Assembly (NCBI RefSeq): GCF_030403745.1
Contig: NZ_JAQMWP010000009.1
Coordinates: 62,001 to 126,000 of the forward strand
Reading direction: 5' to 3'
From: Streptomyces sp. S.PB5
Lineage (GTDB): Bacteria > Actinomycetota > Actinomycetes > Streptomycetales > Streptomycetaceae
Length of the DNA: 64,000 nt
Shown: positions 42,891-49,883 of the stretch, piece after piece
Position numbering within the stretch: position 1 is the first letter of the stretch
How the letters are laid out: every line of letters starts with the position of its first letter
The notes under the pieces: generated by a model
Database searches by the model: none
What the model was told of the DNA's origin: nothing
What the model saw: the letters and a program-made list of their open reading frames with translations, nothing else
Translations under genes and position numbers: made by a program

Positions 42891-43388
42891 ATGTCCGCTG
42901 TGCTGTCCGTGTCCGCCTGCCCCCTCTCCGACGACGTACGGGAGTTCGCCCCGCCCTCACCCGACTCCCTCGCCTACAGCTTCACGCTGCCTGCCGGGCC
43001 GATGAGTTCGCGAGTTGCCCGGGCGGCGACTCGTGTCGTCCTGCGGGCACATGAGCTGGAGGACATGACCGACGCCGCCGTGCAGGTCGTCGCCGAACTC
43101 GCCGCCTGTGCCTGCCGGTTCACGCCCGACGCCGAGGTGTATGTGTCGTTGCGGTTCCGGGACGGGGCGTTGCGGGTGAGCCTCTATGACGGGCATCCGC
43201 GGCACAGTCATCCGCGGCTTGTGGAGGCTTGCGATGCGCGGAGGCGGGGGGCGTTGCGGGTGTTGGGGTGCGTGGTGCGGGTGTGTGAGGGGGAGTGGGG
43301 GTTCGGGGAGGCTCGGGAGCCGGGGGGTGGGACTCGGATGTGGGTGGTTTTGCCTCGGGTGGGGGTGGCGGGGGGATGGGGTTGTTAG
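42891..43388 (+). CDS. ATP-binding (HATPase-fold) protein of the WhiJ-like set
   Basis: 165 residues starting MSAVLSVSACPLSDDVREF; AGAGGAG ribosome site. It resembles the anti-sigma-factor-like HATPase proteins next to WhiJ regulators: VARAATRVVLRAHELEDMTDAAVQVVAELAACAC, VYVSLRFRDGALRVSLYDGHPRHSHP, GALRVLGCVVRVCEGEWGFGEAREPGGGTRMWVVLP. It is divergent from the HTH gene (247 bp). The usual N-box Asn is replaced by the AACAC segment, so ATP binding is uncertain. Its 3' 150 bp has a decayed copy at 44440-44590. Confidence 0.78.
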   Translation: MSAVLSVSACPLSDDVREFAPPSPDSLAYSFTLPAGPMSSRVARAATRVVLRAHELEDMTDAAVQVVAELAACACRFTPDAEVYVSLRFRDGALRVSLYDGHPRHSHPRLVEACDARRRGALRVLGCVVRVCEGEWGFGEAREPGGGTRMWVVLPRVGVAGGWGC

Positions 43389-43406
43389 GGGAGGGAGTCG
43401 GCTTGG

Positions 43407-43709
43407 GTGCGGGCACTGGCGGCTTCGGTGGGGTTACGAGGAGCGCTCGGCCGGTATCGGGAAGACGGTGTCCGCGGACTGAAGGCCCCGGACATCGTGG
43501 TCGAGCCCGCCGTGCGGGAGGTTGCGGCGGTGCTGGTCCGACCTGGGCCGCGGGTCAGTGTGTGGGGTGCGTGGCGGGTCGTCGTCAGTGTGGGCGGTCA
43601 GGGGGACACGGGGGACGGGTCCGTCGTGGTGCTGGGGCTGGACGAGGGGCCGTCGATGCGGGTGCACGCGGCTGAGCCGCTGGTCGTACGGCAGGGCGGG
43701 GACGGGTGA
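43407..43709 (+). CDS. Hypothetical protein with a TTA codon
   Basis: 100 residues from a GTG at 43407 after GGGGAGGGAG, 18 bp after the ATPase-fold gene. The third codon position is mostly G or C, which supports coding. I recognise no domain; PGPRVSVWGAWRVVVSVG and GSVVVLGLDEGPSMRVHA suggest beta strands. Codon 10 is TTA (43434-43436), so translation would depend on the developmental tRNA BldA. It may belong to the WhiJ-like set; a chance frame is not excluded. Confidence 0.45.
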   Translation: MRALAASVGLRGALGRYREDGVRGLKAPDIVVEPAVREVAAVLVRPGPRVSVWGAWRVVVSVGGQGDTGDGSVVVLGLDEGPSMRVHAAEPLVVRQGGDG

Positions 43710-43786
43710 GTGCGGCGCAGCCGGCTCGTGATCGATCGGTGAGGACGATAATGGCGGTAACCGCATTCCCAGCGCGAGGAGACCTC

Positions 43787-44086
43787 ATGGGTGCGCAGCA
43801 CGACGAGACACCCTCCGGACATCACTCCCCACTCCCGCTGAGGACGATAGGAGACATCCGGGCCGCCCTGCGCGAGGGGCGCGGCTTCCCTGGCGACAGG
43901 GAGGACTTCGAAGCGGACCTCACTCGTGCCCTTGAGGCCTCCACGGAAACCGACCTCACGGCGGTCGCGGCGGTCATCGTCGACTACCGGGGGCGCATCC
44001 GCGTGTACTCGGATCCCGGTTTCGACGACGCGCTTCAGGAAGGTCTTGCCCTCATCGCCAAGATCAAGAAGGACGGTCACGCGTGA
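43787..44086 (+). CDS. DUF6247-like protein, possible antitoxin
   Basis: 99 residues from the ATG at 43787, preceded by GCGAGGAGA. The core PLPLRTIGDIRAALREGRGFPGDREDFEADLTRALEASTETDLTAVAAVIVDYRGRIR fits the small actinobacterial DUF6247 family. It overlaps the next gene by GTGA. Such pairs of about 100-residue genes, the first acidic and the second RelE/ParE-like, look like type II toxin-antitoxin modules, with this as the antitoxin. Not demonstrated. Confidence 0.65.
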   Translation: MGAQHDETPSGHHSPLPLRTIGDIRAALREGRGFPGDREDFEADLTRALEASTETDLTAVAAVIVDYRGRIRVYSDPGFDDALQEGLALIAKIKKDGHA

Positions 44087-44373
44087 CCCGTGTCGTCGCC
44101 GTGATCACAGAGTCCGTGGTGAAATGCCTTGAGCTGCTCGGACCTGTCGCAGGGCAAGCGGTCGAGGCGCTGCGGCAGGAGCTTGAGGGCACGCCGCGTC
44201 TTGGCGTCCTTCGCTGTGCGCGAGGCGGACAGGAGGTCTACAAGACGCGACTCGAACGGCGCGAAGGAATGCCGGGGCTGGCGGTGGCTTACCTGTACAC
44301 GCTTCAGCCGCCTCCACCGGCGGTCGCGATCATTACGGTCACACCTGATGACGTGGGCGACGGCGACATCTGA
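44083..44373 (+). CDS. Small RelE/ParE-like protein, possible toxin
   Basis: 96 residues from the GTG at 44083, overlapping the upstream gene. GQAVEALRQELEGTPRLGVLRCARGGQEVYKTRLERREGMPGLAVAYLY has the pattern of the RelE/ParE fold, two helices then a sheet with basic residues, and the order strand-helix-sheet is as expected. No catalytic residue can be assigned with confidence. Placement after the DUF6247-like gene supports a toxin role; the call is tentative. Confidence 0.5.
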   Translation: MTRVVAVITESVVKCLELLGPVAGQAVEALRQELEGTPRLGVLRCARGGQEVYKTRLERREGMPGLAVAYLYTLQPPPPAVAIITVTPDDVGDGDI

Positions 44374-44439
44374 GCGTGACGGAGAGCCACGCGCGGACGC
44401 GGCTTCCCGGTCTGGCGGCCCCTGTTTTGGGCTGGGGGC

Positions 44440-44590
44440 GGCCTGCGGCGCACGTAGGCGAGCGGCGTTGCGGGTGTTGGGGTGCGTAGTGCGGGTGTGT
44501 TTGGGGGAGTGGGGGTTCGGGAGGCTCGGGAGCCTGGGGGTGGGACTCGGATGTAGGCGGTGGTGCCTAGGCGGGGGCTCGGGGGTATTT
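44440..44590 (+). pseudogene. Decayed copy of the 3' end of the ATPase-fold gene
   Basis: About 150 bp closely resembling 43223-43380. The shared frame reads ARRRAALRVLGCVVRVCLGEWGFG, against ARRRGALRVLGCVVRVCEGEWGFG in the intact gene; thereafter small indels break it. It has no start or 5' part. It marks a past duplication or recombination between the toxin-like gene and the STAND gene. Confidence 0.75.
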
Positions 44591-44610
44591 GGGGGTGGAG
44601 TGAGGGCGGG

Positions 44611-46866
44611 CTACTCCCGGAGTTCGGCGGCCCACGCGCGGGCTTGGGCGGCTCGCTCTGGGGCGTTGGCGCGCGTGTAGGCGTTGGTGGCCTGGAGGTA
44701 GGCGGCGCGGGCCTCGGCGGTGCGGTGGGCGTCCTCGTAGGCGCGGGCCAGATTCTCCAAGGTCCGCCCCTCGACGTACCAGTCCTCGAACTCTCGGAGT
44801 GTCTCAAGTGACGTGCCGTACGCCTCAATTGCCTCCTCCACCCGGCCCTCCACTCGCAGGGCGATGCCGAGGTTGCCCCACGAGATGGCCTCGCGGTGAC
44901 GGTCCTTCACGGCCTGGTAGAGGTCGCAGGCCCGGGAATGGGCCTCGACAGCCTCCCCCGCCCGGCCCGCCTTCCGCAGGGCATTGCCGAGGTTGTTCCA
45001 CGCGGTGGCCTCACGATGGCGGTCCCTGACGGCCCGGTGCAGGTCGCGTGCGCGCGTGTGGGCCTCGATCGCCTCCTCGGTCTGGCCTGCATCCTGTAGG
45101 GCGTTGCCGAGGTTGTCCCATGCGCTGGCCTCGCGGTGACGGTCTCCAACATCCCGGAACAAGTTGCGTGCGCGGGCGTGGGCCTCGACCGCCTCCTCGG
45201 CCCGGCCCAGCTCCCGCAGGGGGCCGCCGAGGTTATTCCATGCCATTGCCTCGCCCAGCCGGTCCTCAGCCCGGTGCGCGGCCTCCCGTGCTGTCTCTGC
45301 AACAGCGATCCAGTCGTCGAAATACCGCCGCCAGCGCAGATACACAGTCAGACACTCAGCCAGATGCACTCCTGCGTCCGTGAACCGCTCGTCCCGCGCC
45401 CAGCCCACCGCCGCCACCAGACCCGCCCGCTCTCCGTCAAACCACGCTAACGCCCCCGCTCGGTCCCTGAAGCGCTCCGGTACCGGCATCCCCGGCAGCC
45501 ACCGCAACCGGTCATCCGCCGCGTCCGCCCACCGGTAATAGAACGCCAGTACCCGCTCCTGAGCCGCGTCCCCCTCCTCACGCAACCCCATATCCCCCGC
45601 CACCACGCCCGCCCCGAACGCGCGCACCAAGTCATGCACCCGCCACCGCGTAGCGGCTGGTGAACCGTCAACACCCCGCACCGATGTGACGAGATGAGTC
45701 GCGGCGAGATCCTCGAGCAGTGACAGCGCGGTCCCCCTGTCGAGGTCAGTCAGGGCGGCGATCGTCTCTGTGCCCGTCTCCGCCCCCGGCGCCAGGCAAA
45801 GCAGTCGCAGCAGCCGGGCCTGATCGTCCGGCAGCCGTCGGTACGACGCCTCCAGCACAGGCCGCAGAACGAGCGAGCGCCCATACAGATCCGTGCCGGG
45901 ACTGCCACCGTCGAGGACCGAGGTCGGGTCCCCGGCCTCCCGGATCTCGGTCACCAAGGAGGCGATTTCCCGATTCCGTCGCCGACGCAACATCCCCGCG
46001 GCGATCTGGAGCGCGAGGGGCAAATGGCCGCACAGGTCGGCCAGTTCGCGCAGCGCGTCGGGTTCCCGCGCCGCGCGTTCGTCGCGTTCGTCGGTGTCGT
46101 GCAAGGCGCGCGTCACCAGGGCCACGGAGTCGTCAGGGGAGAGAGTCTCCAGGTCGATGAGGCGGATCGGCAGCGCGTCGGGGCGGTCCCGTGACGTGAT
46201 CAGCACCCTGTGGCGGTCCGTGCCCGGCAGCAGCGGCAAGTACTGCGACGGATCCGACGCATTGTCCAGGATCAGCAGCGTCCGCTCCCGGTGCACGGCA
46301 AGCAGCTCGCGATACGCGTCGTACTGGCGCTCGGTCGTCGGCGGCAAGTCCTGGTCCCGCACACCCAGCGCGTCCAGCAGCGCCAGCACCGACTGATCGG
46401 CCGTGACCGGGTCGTCGTCGTAACCGCGCAGGTCCACAAATAGCGTTCCGCCGGGGAACCAGCCCTTCCCCCGTGCCCGGTGCGCCGCCTCCACCGCCAG
46501 CGCCGTCTTGCCGATGCCGCCCATGCCGGTGACGGCGAAGATGAGGACCGGGAGGGCGGTCGTATCGTCGTCGGTCGGTGCTAGGTGCGGCAGCAGGCGG
46601 TCCAGTTCCGCCGACCGGCCCGTGAAGCCGGGTGGGCGCAGCGGCAGCGTGGCTGTGGCGCGCGGGACCGGACCGTGGGCGGTTCCCCTACCGCCGCTCG
46701 GTTCTCTTCCCGGTGACGGACCCGTAGAAGGCCCCGCCCCGGAAGTCGATGTGGTCTCCGCCGTACGTAGATCCGCCGTCTCCGCCGTCCCGACCGTCCC
46801 CGCGTGAATGGGGCCCCTCCTGGTCGGAGGAACCACCACGAGGCCCATGCCGACGAAGCACCGCAA
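44611..46866 (-). CDS. NB-ARC/TPR STAND ATPase, probably the C-terminal part of a split NLR-like protein
   Basis: Open for 751 codons. Recognisable sequence starts near residue 72 (LPLRPPGFTGRSAELDRLL) and contains a P-loop (VTGMGGIGKTALAVEAAHR, about 112-130), Walker B (TLLILDNASD), RITSRD-type sensor (RVLITSRDRPDA), the GLPL-like LCGHLPLALQIAAG, a winged helix with RVHDLVRAF (MHD-like), then at least five TPRs of about 40 residues with NNLGNALR and EAHTRARDL. STAND proteins oligomerise on sensing a trigger and switch on an effector. The first 60 residues overlap the nucleosidase gene in another frame, look non-homologous, and the only starts (TTG 46866, ATG 46848) lack ribosome sites. A +1 shift near 46690 would fuse both genes. 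It has a TTA codon at 45448-45450. Confidence 0.8.
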   Translation of the reverse strand: MRCFVGMGLVVVPPTRRGPIHAGTVGTAETADLRTAETTSTSGAGPSTGPSPGREPSGGRGTAHGPVPRATATLPLRPPGFTGRSAELDRLLPHLAPTDDDTTALPVLIFAVTGMGGIGKTALAVEAAHRARGKGWFPGGTLFVDLRGYDDDPVTADQSVLALLDALGVRDQDLPPTTERQYDAYRELLAVHRERTLLILDNASDPSQYLPLLPGTDRHRVLITSRDRPDALPIRLIDLETLSPDDSVALVTRALHDTDERDERAAREPDALRELADLCGHLPLALQIAAGMLRRRRNREIASLVTEIREAGDPTSVLDGGSPGTDLYGRSLVLRPVLEASYRRLPDDQARLLRLLCLAPGAETGTETIAALTDLDRGTALSLLEDLAATHLVTSVRGVDGSPAATRWRVHDLVRAFGAGVVAGDMGLREEGDAAQERVLAFYYRWADAADDRLRWLPGMPVPERFRDRAGALAWFDGERAGLVAAVGWARDERFTDAGVHLAECLTVYLRWRRYFDDWIAVAETAREAAHRAEDRLGEAMAWNNLGGPLRELGRAEEAVEAHARARNLFRDVGDRHREASAWDNLGNALQDAGQTEEAIEAHTRARDLHRAVRDRHREATAWNNLGNALRKAGRAGEAVEAHSRACDLYQAVKDRHREAISWGNLGIALRVEGRVEEAIEAYGTSLETLREFEDWYVEGRTLENLARAYEDAHRTAEARAAYLQATNAYTRANAPERAAQARAWAAELRE

Positions 46867-47566
46867 CCGTCACCGCGGCCGCCTGCCTGGCGGCGAGCGG
46901 CTGGGAACCCTTGGCGTCGGCCTTGTGCTTGTCCGCGTTGGCGTGGTCGCTGATGCCACGGACGATCAAGGAGTCCAACCGCCCGTTCAGATGGGCAGCT
47001 TGGGTCGCTCCGTACCCCTCCATCTCGATCGCGGCCGCGTCGTTGAAGTTCCGGCGGATGAAGGCGGCGATCGCGGAGTCCGCGTCCGCCAGGACGACAT
47101 CCCCCGTGGCGATCGGCGCGAAGTGCGGCCGTACGTCGGGCATGTCCTTGACGGCGAAACGGGCCGCCTGCTCCAGCGCGTGCGAACCCGGCAGCGACTT
47201 CGGGCGGACCAGGAAGCCGTCCGGTGTCTGCTTGCCGCCGTGGATCTCGTACACCTGCGTCCCTACGACGACGTCTCCGATCTCCACGTCGTCCTTGAGG
47301 CTGCCTGCGACACCGACGAAGAACACGGCCTCCGGGCGCAGCCAGTTGATGAGCTGGGAGGTGAGAGCGGCGGCCCGGTCGGCGCCCACGCCCAGCTCGG
47401 CGAGGGCGATCTGCCATGCGGTGCCGGGGAGTCGGCCCTGCTCGATGCGGGTTCCGTCGCGGTGGACGCGCTCCTGACGTTCCTCGACGTGCGCGCGTAC
47501 GGCGTCGTATTCGAGGGGAAGCGCAGTCAGGACGAGAGCGGTGGATATGGTCTCCGGCACACTCAT
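46688..47566 (-). CDS. Purine nucleosidase/phosphorylase domain (MTAN-like), effector half of the STAND system
   Basis: 292 residues. The first 215 form a PNP_UDP/MTA-SAH nucleosidase domain: ALVLTALPLEYDAV, FFVGVAGSLKDDVEIGDVVVGTQVYEIHGGK, the ribose site AAAIEMEGYGA, and the catalytic RGISDHAN. It should split a purine nucleoside or nucleotide into base and sugar. The tail ends with GGDHIDFRGGAFYGSVTG, a linker motif that in Streptomyces STAND proteins precedes the NB-ARC part (compare GDHTDFRNGVFLREVIG in the gene at 48223). The stop at 46690-46688 comes right after this motif, which suggests a fusion broken by one base or joined by frameshifting. The MTAN-NB-ARC-TPR order is known in fungal and bacterial NLR-like proteins. 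Confidence 0.85.
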   Translation of the reverse strand: MSVPETISTALVLTALPLEYDAVRAHVEERQERVHRDGTRIEQGRLPGTAWQIALAELGVGADRAAALTSQLINWLRPEAVFFVGVAGSLKDDVEIGDVVVGTQVYEIHGGKQTPDGFLVRPKSLPGSHALEQAARFAVKDMPDVRPHFAPIATGDVVLADADSAIAAFIRRNFNDAAAIEMEGYGATQAAHLNGRLDSLIVRGISDHANADKHKADAKGSQPLAARQAAAVTVAVLRRHGPRGGSSDQEGPHSRGDGRDGGDGGSTYGGDHIDFRGGAFYGSVTGKRTERR

Positions 47567-47592
47567 AAGGTACGCCGGGGGAAGGGAAACGC

Positions 47593-48129
47593 GTGGCTGA
47601 ACAGGACGTCACCGTCGGGCAGTTGCTGCTCGCCGAGTACCAGACGATCAAGGACGAGCAGAAGGCGCGAATAGGGTTCCGCGACAACCTGCTGTACGTC
47701 ACCCTCGCTGTCGTCGCCGCCGTCATCGCGGCAGCCGCGCAGGCCAAACAGGCGTCGATGCTCCTGGCGTTGCCGCCGGTGTGTGTCGTGCTCGGGTGGA
47801 CGTATCTCGTGAACGACCAGAAGATCTCCGCGATCGGTGCCTATGTGCGCGACCAACTCGGGCCCAGGCTCGCGGAGTTGGCGGAGCCGGGCGGCGGGTT
47901 CGAGGCGTTCGGGTGGGAGACGGCGCATCGGGGGGACGCGCGGAGGAAGTCGCGGAAGGCCGTGCAGATGGGCGTCGACCTGATGGCGTTCTGTGTCGTG
48001 CCGATCGCCGCGCTGGCGGTGTTCTGGCTGGCAGGGGGGAGCCGGTCGCTCGTCGCCGTGTCGGTGGTGGAGGCGCTCACCGTGGGCGGGCTCGGGTGGC
48101 AGGTCGTGGGGTACGCGAAGCGGGCGTGA
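47593..48129 (+). CDS. Integral membrane protein divergent from the nucleosidase gene
   Basis: 178 residues, GTG start with GAAGGGAA. An amphipathic N-terminus (LLLAEYQTIKDEQKARIGFRDN) precedes two membrane segments (about 31-62), a soluble loop (about 70-130: AIGAYVRDQLGPRLAEL...), and two more segments (about 133-175). The 2+2 layout recalls SLATT-type and related membrane effectors of conflict systems, but I cannot assign a family. Only 26 bp separate its start from that of the nucleosidase, so promoters overlap and the genes are likely co-regulated. Confidence 0.72.
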   Translation: MAEQDVTVGQLLLAEYQTIKDEQKARIGFRDNLLYVTLAVVAAVIAAAAQAKQASMLLALPPVCVVLGWTYLVNDQKISAIGAYVRDQLGPRLAELAEPGGGFEAFGWETAHRGDARRKSRKAVQMGVDLMAFCVVPIAALAVFWLAGGSRSLVAVSVVEALTVGGLGWQVVGYAKRA

Positions 48130-48135
48130 AGTCCG

Positions 48136-48163
48136 TTGCACAGCCCTACCTTTGACTTACGGT
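48136..48163 (+). promoter_or_regulatory. Possible promoter of the TPR-only paralogue
   Basis: TTGCAC (48136-48141), 16-bp spacer, TACGGT (48158-48163), about 60 bp before the start at 48223. Confidence 0.35.
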
Positions 48164-48222
48164 CACTTGCCGGCTGACGGGGGCGGCACCGGGTGGCATG
48201 GAACGGGCGGGCGGGACGAACG

Positions 48223-49644
48223 ATGAAGGCGGCGTTGCTGGCGGCCCTGGCGGAGGGCGCGGGCGGGGACGGCGGGCGTCAGGCCGTGCCGGCGCTGGCG
48301 CGGGCCATGGGGTTGGACGCGGGGGCGTCCGTGCAGGAGATCGCCGAGGCCGCGGGGGATCCGGCGCGGCGGGATGCCGTGTGGGAGTGGGGCGAGTCGG
48401 TGGCGCGGCTGCTCGCGGGGGATCCCGAGGGGGCGGCGGCCGGTGCGGTCGCTAAGGCCATGGAACGGCACGCGCCGGGGAGCGGGGCTTCCTGGTACGA
48501 CGGCGACCACACCGACTTCCGGAACGGTGTCTTCCTGCGCGAGGTGATCGGCGTACAGGTCGTGATCCAGCAGGGCGGGGGCGCCGCCGTACCCGAGGCG
48601 CTGGCCGGATTGCCGCCGAGGCCCGGTGGGTTCACCGGGCGGGAGGAGCAGGTGGGGGCGTTGCTGCGGGCGCTTCAGCCGGATGAGGCGAGGGCGGGGA
48701 CGGGGGCGCGGGCGGGAGAGGCGATCGAGGCCCACACTCGTGCCCGTGACCTGTTCCAGGAGGCCGGGGACTTTCACGGCGAGGCCATCGCGTGGAACAA
48801 CCTCGGTGGCGCTTTGCGGGAGGTAGGCCGGGCGGGGGAGGCGATCGAGGCCCACACCCGCGCCCGGGACCTGTACCAGGCGGCCGGGGACCGCCACCGC
48901 GAGGCCACCGCGTGGCACAACCTCGGCAGCGCCCTGTGGGAGGTGGGCCGGGCGGGGGAGGCGATCGAGGCGTACCGTGCGGCCCTGGAGGCGCTCCAGG
49001 GGTTCGACGACTGGTACAGCTACGGCCGGACCTTTGAGAACCTGGCCTTCGCCTTGGAGGCGGTCGGCCGTCCCGCCGAGGCCCGTGCCGCCTACCTGCT
49101 AGCCGCCGACGCCTTCACTTTCGCCGACGCCCCCGACCGAGCCGCCCAAGCCCAAACCCGAGCCACCGCCCTAAACAACCCCCCACCCCCCACCTACGGC
49201 CCCTTGACCCACCGATACTGCAACTCAGGCCGCCCCACAGTCCCGTACTGCGGAGCCCGCGCCGCCCTCCCCGCCTCCACCAAATGCTCCAGATACCGCC
49301 GAGCAGTGATCCGCGAAATCCCCACCACCTCGGCCAACCCCGTGGCCGTAAGTCCCTCCCTGCTGTCCCGCAGCGCCCCCGTCACCCGCTCAAGCGTCGG
49401 CCCGCTCAACCCCTTGGGCAGCGCGGCCGGACCCGGTGCCCGAAGCGTCGCCAACGCCCGGTCCACCTCGTCCTGCCCGCTCGCCTCACCGGCGGCGCCC
49501 CGGAACTCGGCGTACCGGACCAGCCGGTCCCGGAGCGTCGCGAACGTGAACGGCTTCAGTACGTACTGCACGACCCCCAGCGAGACCCCCTCCCGCACCA
49601 CCGTCAGGTCCCGGGCCGACGTCACCGCTATGACGTCTGTCTGA
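48223..49644 (+). CDS. STAND paralogue that has lost its NB-ARC domain; 3' end runs over the next gene
   Basis: 473 codons from the ATG at 48223. Residues 1-75 are a helical effector-associated-type domain (RQAVPALARAMGLDAGASVQEIAEAA). Then comes the linker motif DGDHTDFRNGVFLREVIGVQ and the NB-ARC lead-in PPRPGGFTGREEQVGALLRAL. Instead of the ATPase, the sequence jumps at about residue 165 (DEARAGTGARAGEAIEAHTRARDL) straight into TPRs closely similar to those of the 44611 gene. The whole ATPase and winged helix, roughly 350 residues, are missing. After the last TPR (about residue 325) the frame has no stop and continues about 450 bp antisense to the response-regulator gene, giving a meaningless Ser/Thr/Arg-rich tail. 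This looks like a deletion derivative, probably non-functional. Confidence 0.7.
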   Translation: MKAALLAALAEGAGGDGGRQAVPALARAMGLDAGASVQEIAEAAGDPARRDAVWEWGESVARLLAGDPEGAAAGAVAKAMERHAPGSGASWYDGDHTDFRNGVFLREVIGVQVVIQQGGGAAVPEALAGLPPRPGGFTGREEQVGALLRALQPDEARAGTGARAGEAIEAHTRARDLFQEAGDFHGEAIAWNNLGGALREVGRAGEAIEAHTRARDLYQAAGDRHREATAWHNLGSALWEVGRAGEAIEAYRAALEALQGFDDWYSYGRTFENLAFALEAVGRPAEARAAYLLAADAFTFADAPDRAAQAQTRATALNNPPPPTYGPLTHRYCNSGRPTVPYCGARAALPASTKCSRYRRAVIREIPTTSANPVAVSPSLLSRSAPVTRSSVGPLNPLGSAAGPGARSVANARSTSSCPLASPAAPRNSAYRTSRSRSVANVNGFSTYCTTPSETPSRTTVRSRADVTAMTSV

Positions 49645-49883
49645 TGGCCGGCCGCCCGCAGCGACCGGGCGAACTGCAAGCCGTGGACGTCCGGCAGATG
49701 CAGATCCAGCAACAGCAGATCCACCGCCGTACGGTCCAGCAGCCGCCGCGCCTCCGCGCCGGTGTGGGCCTTGCCCACCGCTGTGAAGCCCTGCACCCGG
49801 TTGACGTACATGACGTGTGCGTCGGCGGCGACCGGGTCGTCCTCCACGACCAGGACGCGGATCGGCTGTGGCTGGGTCGTCAT
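49194..49883 (-). CDS. CitB/DctR-type response regulator
   Basis: 229 residues. Receiver domain (1-125): acidic pair in VVEDDP, phospho-acceptor Asp60 in LLLLDLHLPD, and Lys in YVLKPF. A C-terminal HTH (about 170-225: LTATGLAEVVGISRITARRYLEHLVEAGRAAR) is of the type found in CitB, DcuR and MalR regulators of organic-acid transport. Coupled by ATGA overlap to its kinase and lying beside the dctA gene it probably activates. Its 3' 450 bp is overlapped antisense by the TPR gene. Confidence 0.92.
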   Translation of the reverse strand: MTTQPQPIRVLVVEDDPVAADAHVMYVNRVQGFTAVGKAHTGAEARRLLDRTAVDLLLLDLHLPDVHGLQFARSLRAAGHQTDVIAVTSARDLTVVREGVSLGVVQYVLKPFTFATLRDRLVRYAEFRGAAGEASGQDEVDRALATLRAPGPAALPKGLSGPTLERVTGALRDSREGLTATGLAEVVGISRITARRYLEHLVEAGRAARAPQYGTVGRPELQYRWVKGP

